DNA of 8,039 bases, taken from the NCBI GenBank assembly GCA_022360735.1, contig JAKSCF010000572.1, forward strand, positions 1-8,039, written 5' to 3'. Below, in pieces: positions 5,075-8,039 of the stretch (the first letter of the stretch is position 1; every line of letters begins with the position of its first letter). Both the position numbers and the translations under genes were made by a program. The stretch comes from Clostridia bacterium (GTDB lineage Bacteria; Bacillota_A; Clostridia; Peptostreptococcales; JAAYPU01). The notes beneath the pieces were generated by a model. The model was not told where the DNA came from. It did not search any database and saw nothing but the letters and a program-made list of their open reading frames with translations.

Positions 5075-7479
5075 GCCGTTATCACCCCTTTTGCCGATGC
5101 TTCCATTTCTAGTATGATTCTATCCACTATTTCTTGTATAATTTTTTCAGCATCTGCATTTTCATTGATACTGCCTACGTCAATTTTGACAGACGGTGTC
5201 ATGGTGGTGTAGCTATTGATGGACTCTCTTTCGGCTACTTCTCTTAGCATTTGCATATCTTGATCTTCCATGGTCACATCATTACTTGTTTGTGGTCCGG
5301 TTGTCGAAGCCGGGGGCTGTACATAAGGATTTTGTTGGTTTAGATTGGCACCTGCTTTTTCAGATCCCAATTCAAAAGCACTTGTTATTCTTGATCTAAT
5401 TTTATTGGCATCAAAATTCCGAATACTCTCTCCAACCGCTTTCTTTGCATCAGAAAAATTGACTCTTTGACTCAGTATGGATTCACTGATGCTCTCTGCT
5501 TTACTAGAAAAATCTACTGATAAATGCTTAAACTGCTTAAAGTCTGTACCAAATATTTTATTACTTGCACTGGTAATCTTGTTGATTGCATCTATAAATG
5601 GATTTACAAATATATTTAAAAATGTATTGATTGCTCCTCCTGCAAACCTTAGTATGCCTTCTGCAAGCCCTGCCAATGCCTCTAAAAAACTATTGATACC
5701 ATTTTCGGCAAAGCTTATGAAGCTTTCTGCCAGTTTTGCAAAAGCTTCTCTTACAGGTCGTACCGTTGCTATTAATGTGAGTAGGATTAAAATTAGTGCA
5801 ATGACAGCACCTACAATAAATACAGCAGGATTCATTGCCATAATTGCATTTAGTTTAGCGTTTTCACCAGCAGCAATGGTTGCTATAGTCCCTTGTATCT
5901 TTAAAACGCCACTATATATAGCCATACCCAAAGAAAGTAATGCAATCGCACCAGCAATAGCCATTATCACCGCTGCAACAGTTCCGCTGTTATCTATTAA
6001 AAAAGAAAATATTCCGTTAACCGTATCCATTAAAGGCTCTGCAAGTCCGACAATATATGTAAACACAGGAATCAGACATGAAATAGCTGCTTCTACATTG
6101 CTCATAAAAGTTTGAAAAGCAGGGCTTAACATAAACTGCTCCAATTTATCAAACGCGGGTGCTAATTTAACAGATAGACTCGCTGCCATACTCCCAAAGG
6201 CATCGTTCCACATATCAGAAAGCTTTGCCATTCTATCTGGTGCAATTTTATTTAAGGCATTTTTGATGATACCTACACCTTTTACAGCCATGTTAAAACC
6301 GCTTGATAATCCTCCGGCTATCATGCTTCCAATGCCTTTCTTATCCGGTTGAGCACCATTTGAACCGTTTGTCATCATATTAGGCGAATTTGCTGCTCTA
6401 GGCATAGCTATAGATGGCAACCTTCTTACTATGTTGGGAATTGTTTTCATTTTTCTTGTAAGTTTACTTATTTGCATTATTGCTCTGCCCGCAGAAAAAA
6501 CATTCATTCTTTTCTGAAGCAAAGCTATTTTCGTTCCAAAGTTTGTTAATCTTTTTCTTGATTGGCTCAAGGTCATTCTAAACTGCTTCATATGTAACAT
6601 AGGTGTTACTTTAACCGATAAACTATCGGTTATTTTTTCTATTGCATTACTCCAGGTATTTGAAAAGTTTACTATTTTATTTTCTACAGCTTCTTTATCT
6701 GGATTCTGCAAAATGCTATTTTGGTTGTTTTCAATCATATTTGGAGTGCTTATTGTACGCGGCATAAACTGAGTCGGTAATATATTAACTATTCTGCTTC
6801 CTACAGCTTCCCTACTTGCATTGCGAGAAAAGCTATTGTGATTGTTTTCTATCATATTAGAAGTGCTTATGGTGCCGGTGTTTTTTATTTTTTTTCCGAG
6901 TTTACTCATTTGCAGAATAGCTTCTCCGACAGAAAAACCGCTCATTTCTTTTTGAAGCAGAACCATTCTTATTCCAAAGCTTGTTAGACGCTTTTTAGTT
7001 CTATCTAAAGCACCTTCTAATTCCTTCATATCTAATGCTGGTGTTAGCTTAACAGATAGGGTATCGGTTATTTTTCCAATATCATTACTCCATGAATTTG
7101 AAAGCTTTATCATTTTATCGGGTATTGCTTTATTTATAACATTTTTAAATGCTTTTCCTTTGGATGCGTTGTTCATTTTATTTTGTATCGAATCCAGTTT
7201 CTCTTCGAAACTATTCAAGTTGTTTTCAGCATTGTTCAAAGCAGTTCTAATTTGATTAGCAGATGCGTTAACTGCCTTAAAAGCCTTGGGTATACCAATT
7301 AAATTTACTGTAAAGTTTTCAGTCTCTATGTTAATAGTTTGTAGAGCTGAAGTTACCAGACTGTAGGCCGCTTCTACATTATTTGCACCTGAGATCAGGC
7401 TGGCCATTTCTACTTTAGCACTTCTTATACTAGCTGCCATTCGATTATACGTCTTAATTGAGGCTTCAATGTTTCCCAT
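5071..7479 (-). CDS. Phage tail tape measure protein
   Basis: This 802-residue protein is the longest in the window and sits between the chaperone frameshift pair and the LysM baseplate protein, the fixed position of the tape measure. It acts inside the tail tube, sets tail length and is expelled during DNA delivery. Residues 1-110 are helical and polar. Residues 116-151, 271-297 and 410-446 carry three copies of a motif built around LSNSWSN...LSVKLTPA, and longer repeats link the first two. Two hydrophobic segments, near 500-526 ([20 protein letters not shown]) and 551-573 ([20 protein letters not shown]), are typical membrane-active tape measure segments. Residues 710-760 are Gln/Pro/Thr-rich, and the end is an acidic helix. 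The start is ATG, with AGAGGTGA about 6 nt upstream. The stop overlaps the next start as ATGA. The family is assigned mainly from size, hydrophobic pattern and context. Confidence 0.9.
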   Translation of the reverse strand: MGNIEASIKTYNRMAASIRSAKVEMASLISGANNVEAAYSLVTSALQTINIETENFTVNLIGIPKAFKAVNASANQIRTALNNAENNLNSFEEKLDSIQNKMNNASKGKAFKNVINKAIPDKMIKLSNSWSNDIGKITDTLSVKLTPALDMKELEGALDRTKKRLTSFGIRMVLLQKEMSGFSVGEAILQMSKLGKKIKNTGTISTSNMIENNHNSFSRNASREAVGSRIVNILPTQFMPRTISTPNMIENNQNSILQNPDKEAVENKIVNFSNTWSNAIEKITDSLSVKVTPMLHMKQFRMTLSQSRKRLTNFGTKIALLQKRMNVFSAGRAIMQISKLTRKMKTIPNIVRRLPSIAMPRAANSPNMMTNGSNGAQPDKKGIGSMIAGGLSSGFNMAVKGVGIIKNALNKIAPDRMAKLSDMWNDAFGSMAASLSVKLAPAFDKLEQFMLSPAFQTFMSNVEAAISCLIPVFTYIVGLAEPLMDTVNGIFSFLIDNSGTVAAVIMAIAGAIALLSLGMAIYSGVLKIQGTIATIAAGENAKLNAIMAMNPAVFIVGAVIALILILLTLIATVRPVREAFAKLAESFISFAENGINSFLEALAGLAEGILRFAGGAINTFLNIFVNPFIDAINKITSASNKIFGTDFKQFKHLSVDFSSKAESISESILSQRVNFSDAKKAVGESIRNFDANKIRSRITSAFELGSEKAGANLNQQNPYVQPPASTTGPQTSNDVTMEDQDMQMLREVAERESINSYTTMTPSVKIDVGSINENADAEKIIQEIVDRIILEMEASAKGVITA
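6142..7146 (-). repeat. Diverged internal repeats of ~147 residues in the tape measure gene
   Basis: Three units align by eye. Unit 1 (residues ~112-199) contains [20 protein letters not shown] and later KKRLTSFG...LLQKEM...[11 protein letters not shown]. Unit 2 (~271-345) has [20 protein letters not shown] and RKRLTNFG...LLQKRM...[11 protein letters not shown]. Unit 3 (~407-446) has [20 protein letters not shown] and [13 protein letters not shown]. The NSW/NTW/DMW motifs begin at residues 126, 272 and 420, giving periods of 146 and 148. The third unit lacks the KKRLTSFG half and runs into the ordinary tape measure sequence, so the first two look like insertions by duplication. The copies are clearly diverged at the DNA level. 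Confidence 0.8.
6667..6876 (-). repeat. Short repeat (TISTxNMIENN) in the linkers of the tape measure repeats
   Basis: Residues 202-232 ([20 protein letters not shown] then [11 protein letters not shown]) and residues 241-271 ([20 protein letters not shown] then [11 protein letters not shown]) are direct repeats 39 residues apart. The underlying DNA is still recognisably similar, with shared stretches around the ATGATTGAAAACAACCAA-like core. A weaker third copy is [14 protein letters not shown] at residues 361-374, preceded by LPSIAMP as copy 2 is preceded by LPTQFMP. The repeat is Asn/Ser-rich and probably forms a flexible linker between helical units. Confidence 0.7.
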
Positions 7480-7485
7480 TTTTTA

Positions 7486-7662
7486 TCACCTCTTTCTTCC
7501 CTTTTTCAGAGATTTTTTTTCTGCTTCAATATGCAAGTCAATACTTGCCATGATATAGGCTTTTTCACGTCTTGATAAATTCACAAATTCTGATGGCTTA
7601 ATGTGCAGTTTGTGGAGGGCGTAGTGGGCATAGTTTGCCTCACCATCGCCCTCCTCTATTAG
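7486..7662 (-). CDS. -1 frameshift extension of the XkdN-like chaperone (gpT-type domain)
   Basis: After the XkdN-like stop, the -1 frame is open for 58 codons to a TGA at 7488-7486. It begins LIEEGDGEANYAHYALHKLH and continues through SEFVNLSRREKAYIMASIDL to a basic tail, KKSLKKGRKR. It has no ATG for its first 37 codons and no credible ribosome binding site of its own, yet the sequence looks protein-coding. A -1 slip on A AAA AAC (7668-7662) would join it to the chaperone, re-reading base 7662 and giving ...EEAKN-LIEEGDGEAN.... This matches the gpG/gpGT organisation of lambda-like tails, where the T domain recruits tail-tube subunits. The frame stops 6 nt before the tape measure ATG, whose Shine-Dalgarno (AGAGGTGA) lies in its last codons. 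Frame and slippery site are seen directly; the function is inferred from the conserved arrangement. Confidence 0.85.
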   Translation of the reverse strand, partial: LIEEGDGEANYAHYALHKLHIKPSEFVNLSRREKAYIMASIDLHIEAEKKSLKKGRKR

Positions 7663-7668
7663 TTTTTT
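7614..7668 (-). promoter_or_regulatory. Programmed -1 ribosomal frameshift signal: slippery heptamer plus stem-loop
   Basis: The minus strand has the canonical heptamer A AAA AAC (7668-7662), phased as GCA AAA AAC with the next codon TAA ending the XkdN-like frame. Seven nucleotides later an 8-bp GC-rich stem starts: GGAGGGCG (7654-7647) pairs perfectly with CGCCCTCC (7621-7614) across a 25-nt loop. Inside the loop GTG(A)GGC can pair with GCCCAC to stack a second helix. Heptamer, spacer length and stem strength all fit a -1 frameshift signal. The stem also buries an AGGAGGG sequence. Confidence 0.85.
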
Positions 7669-8039
7669 GCCTCTTCTCTAAGCTCTTCGAGGTCCTTAAA
7701 ACCTGATAAGTTCTGTATTTCATCTGCTAATCGGATGATTTCTCCAGGGAGCAACACCTTTTTGATATACTCAGAAGGTGTTGCACACCCAAGTTTTTCG
7801 ATGCTTTCAGAATCATCAAACTTAGGATCAACAGTTCCTTTTATCGCTACCATGCAGTTGTATCGGTTGGTTTCGAATTCTACTTTTCCTTTTTTCCCAT
7901 ATCGCATACATGCTTTGTTAATGGATTCCATTTCCTTTTCTGTTAGGGAACGAATGGTGAATTTTAATAATCCCTTTTTATCTTGAAAGCGTTCCGATAT
8001 GACGATTTCTTTTGTTATGCCTTGATCTACAGGATTTTC
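7659..8039 (-). CDS. xkdN: XkdN-like phage tail assembly chaperone, 5'-partial (gpG-type product)
   Basis: This reading frame is open through the window edge. The visible part is 126 residues, and the family is usually about 140-150, so roughly 15-25 N-terminal residues are missing. An internal ATG at 7931 is not the start: the 36 codons before it (ENPVDQGITKEIVISERF...) read in frame and match the family N-terminal region. Family-like features are EIVISERFQDKKG followed by KFTIRSLTEKE, and near the C terminus LLPGEIIRLADEIQNLSGF then LEELREEAKN. In lambda-type systems the equivalent protein (gpG) binds the tape measure protein before tube assembly. The gene ends at a TAA directly abutting an A AAA AAC slippery heptamer, and a -1-frame extension follows (separate entries). 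It lies just upstream of the tape measure gene, as expected. Confidence 0.88.
   Translation of the reverse strand, partial: ENPVDQGITKEIVISERFQDKKGLLKFTIRSLTEKEMESINKACMRYGKKGKVEFETNRYNCMVAIKGTVDPKFDDSESIEKLGCATPSEYIKKVLLPGEIIRLADEIQNLSGFKDLEELREEAKN

Larger units (their letters stand above)
1..8039 (-). mobile_element. Contractile-tail module of a PBSX-like prophage or tailocin (partial)
   Basis: All supported genes are on the minus strand. They follow the conserved order tail chaperone, tape measure, LysM protein, hub, DUF2577, DUF2634, baseplate J, DUF2313, tail fibre, which matches the xkdN-to-xkdU part of Bacillus PBSX and many clostridial myoviruses and R-type tail particles. Both window edges cut through genes, so the module continues on both sides. 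No integrase, attachment site, capsid, sheath or lysis gene is visible. The window alone therefore cannot decide between an intact prophage, a defective prophage and a tailocin. Confidence 0.9.

Noticed and set aside
5477..6115. Plus-strand 212-codon open frame
   Set aside because: It is antisense to the hydrophobic part of the tape measure gene. It has no Shine-Dalgarno, no family resemblance, and a composition that simply mirrors the Ala/Ile-rich coding strand.
7579..7647. Small zero-frame ORF starting at the ATG just after the AGGAGGG behind the XkdN-like stop
   Set aside because: The ATG is only about 2 nt from the AGGAGGG, the frame is about 21 codons, and both lie in the predicted frameshift stem-loop. 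The AGGAGGG is better explained as a stem arm.
7659..7931. XkdN-like protein starting at the ATG at 7931 (90 residues)
   Set aside because: The frame is open upstream to the window edge and the preceding 36 codons match the family's N-terminal region, so this ATG is internal.

Overview
The window is a stretch of the contractile-tail (myovirus, PBSX/Xkd-type) morphogenesis module of a prophage, or of a phage-derived tail particle (tailocin). Every supported gene lies on the minus strand, so the module reads from base 8039 down to base 1. The DNA is AT-rich, Shine-Dalgarno sequences are strong and AGGAGG-like, and the protein families are those of PBSX and clostridial prophages. This points to a Firmicutes host, most likely a clostridial one. 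I cannot name the species.

Layout in transcription order: (1) an XkdN-like tail assembly chaperone, cut at its 5' end by the window edge. It carries an A AAA AAC slippery site right at its stop codon, a strong stem-loop 7 nt further on, and a 58-codon -1-frame extension, which is the lambda gpG/gpGT arrangement. (2) An 802-residue tape measure protein whose N-terminal half contains about two and a half diverged copies of a ~147-residue unit. (3) An XkdP-like LysM protein. (4) An XkdQ-like hub (gpD/gp27-type) protein. (5) An XkdR-like DUF2577 protein that starts with TTG directly after, and in frame with, the XkdQ stop. (6) An XkdS-like DUF2634 wedge protein. (7) An XkdT-like baseplate J protein. 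(8) An XkdU-like (DUF2313, gpI/YmfQ) protein. (9) A 117-residue protein I do not recognise. (10) A possible 31-residue lysine-rich peptide. (11) The N-terminal 153 residues of a tail fibre, cut at its 3' end by the window edge.

From the tape measure to the XkdU-like protein the genes overlap or abut (1 to 17 nt overlaps), which indicates a single transcript with translational coupling. After the XkdU-like gene the packing loosens. Two short intergenic gaps, 990-1054 and 461-543, each hold a hairpin sharing the 11-nt sequence TCGGAACGGCA, and these hairpins bracket the unrecognised 117-aa/31-aa cassette just before the fibre.

The genes work together as follows. The chaperone and its frameshifted form are expected to coat the tape measure protein and load tail-tube subunits, and the tape measure sets tail length. 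The XkdP/Q/R/S/T/U proteins form the central hub and wedges of the baseplate, and the fibre recognises the host. Sheath, tube, head and lysis genes are not in the window. I see no tRNA, rRNA, CRISPR array, insertion sequence or attachment site. No gene-free stretch exceeds 100 bases.
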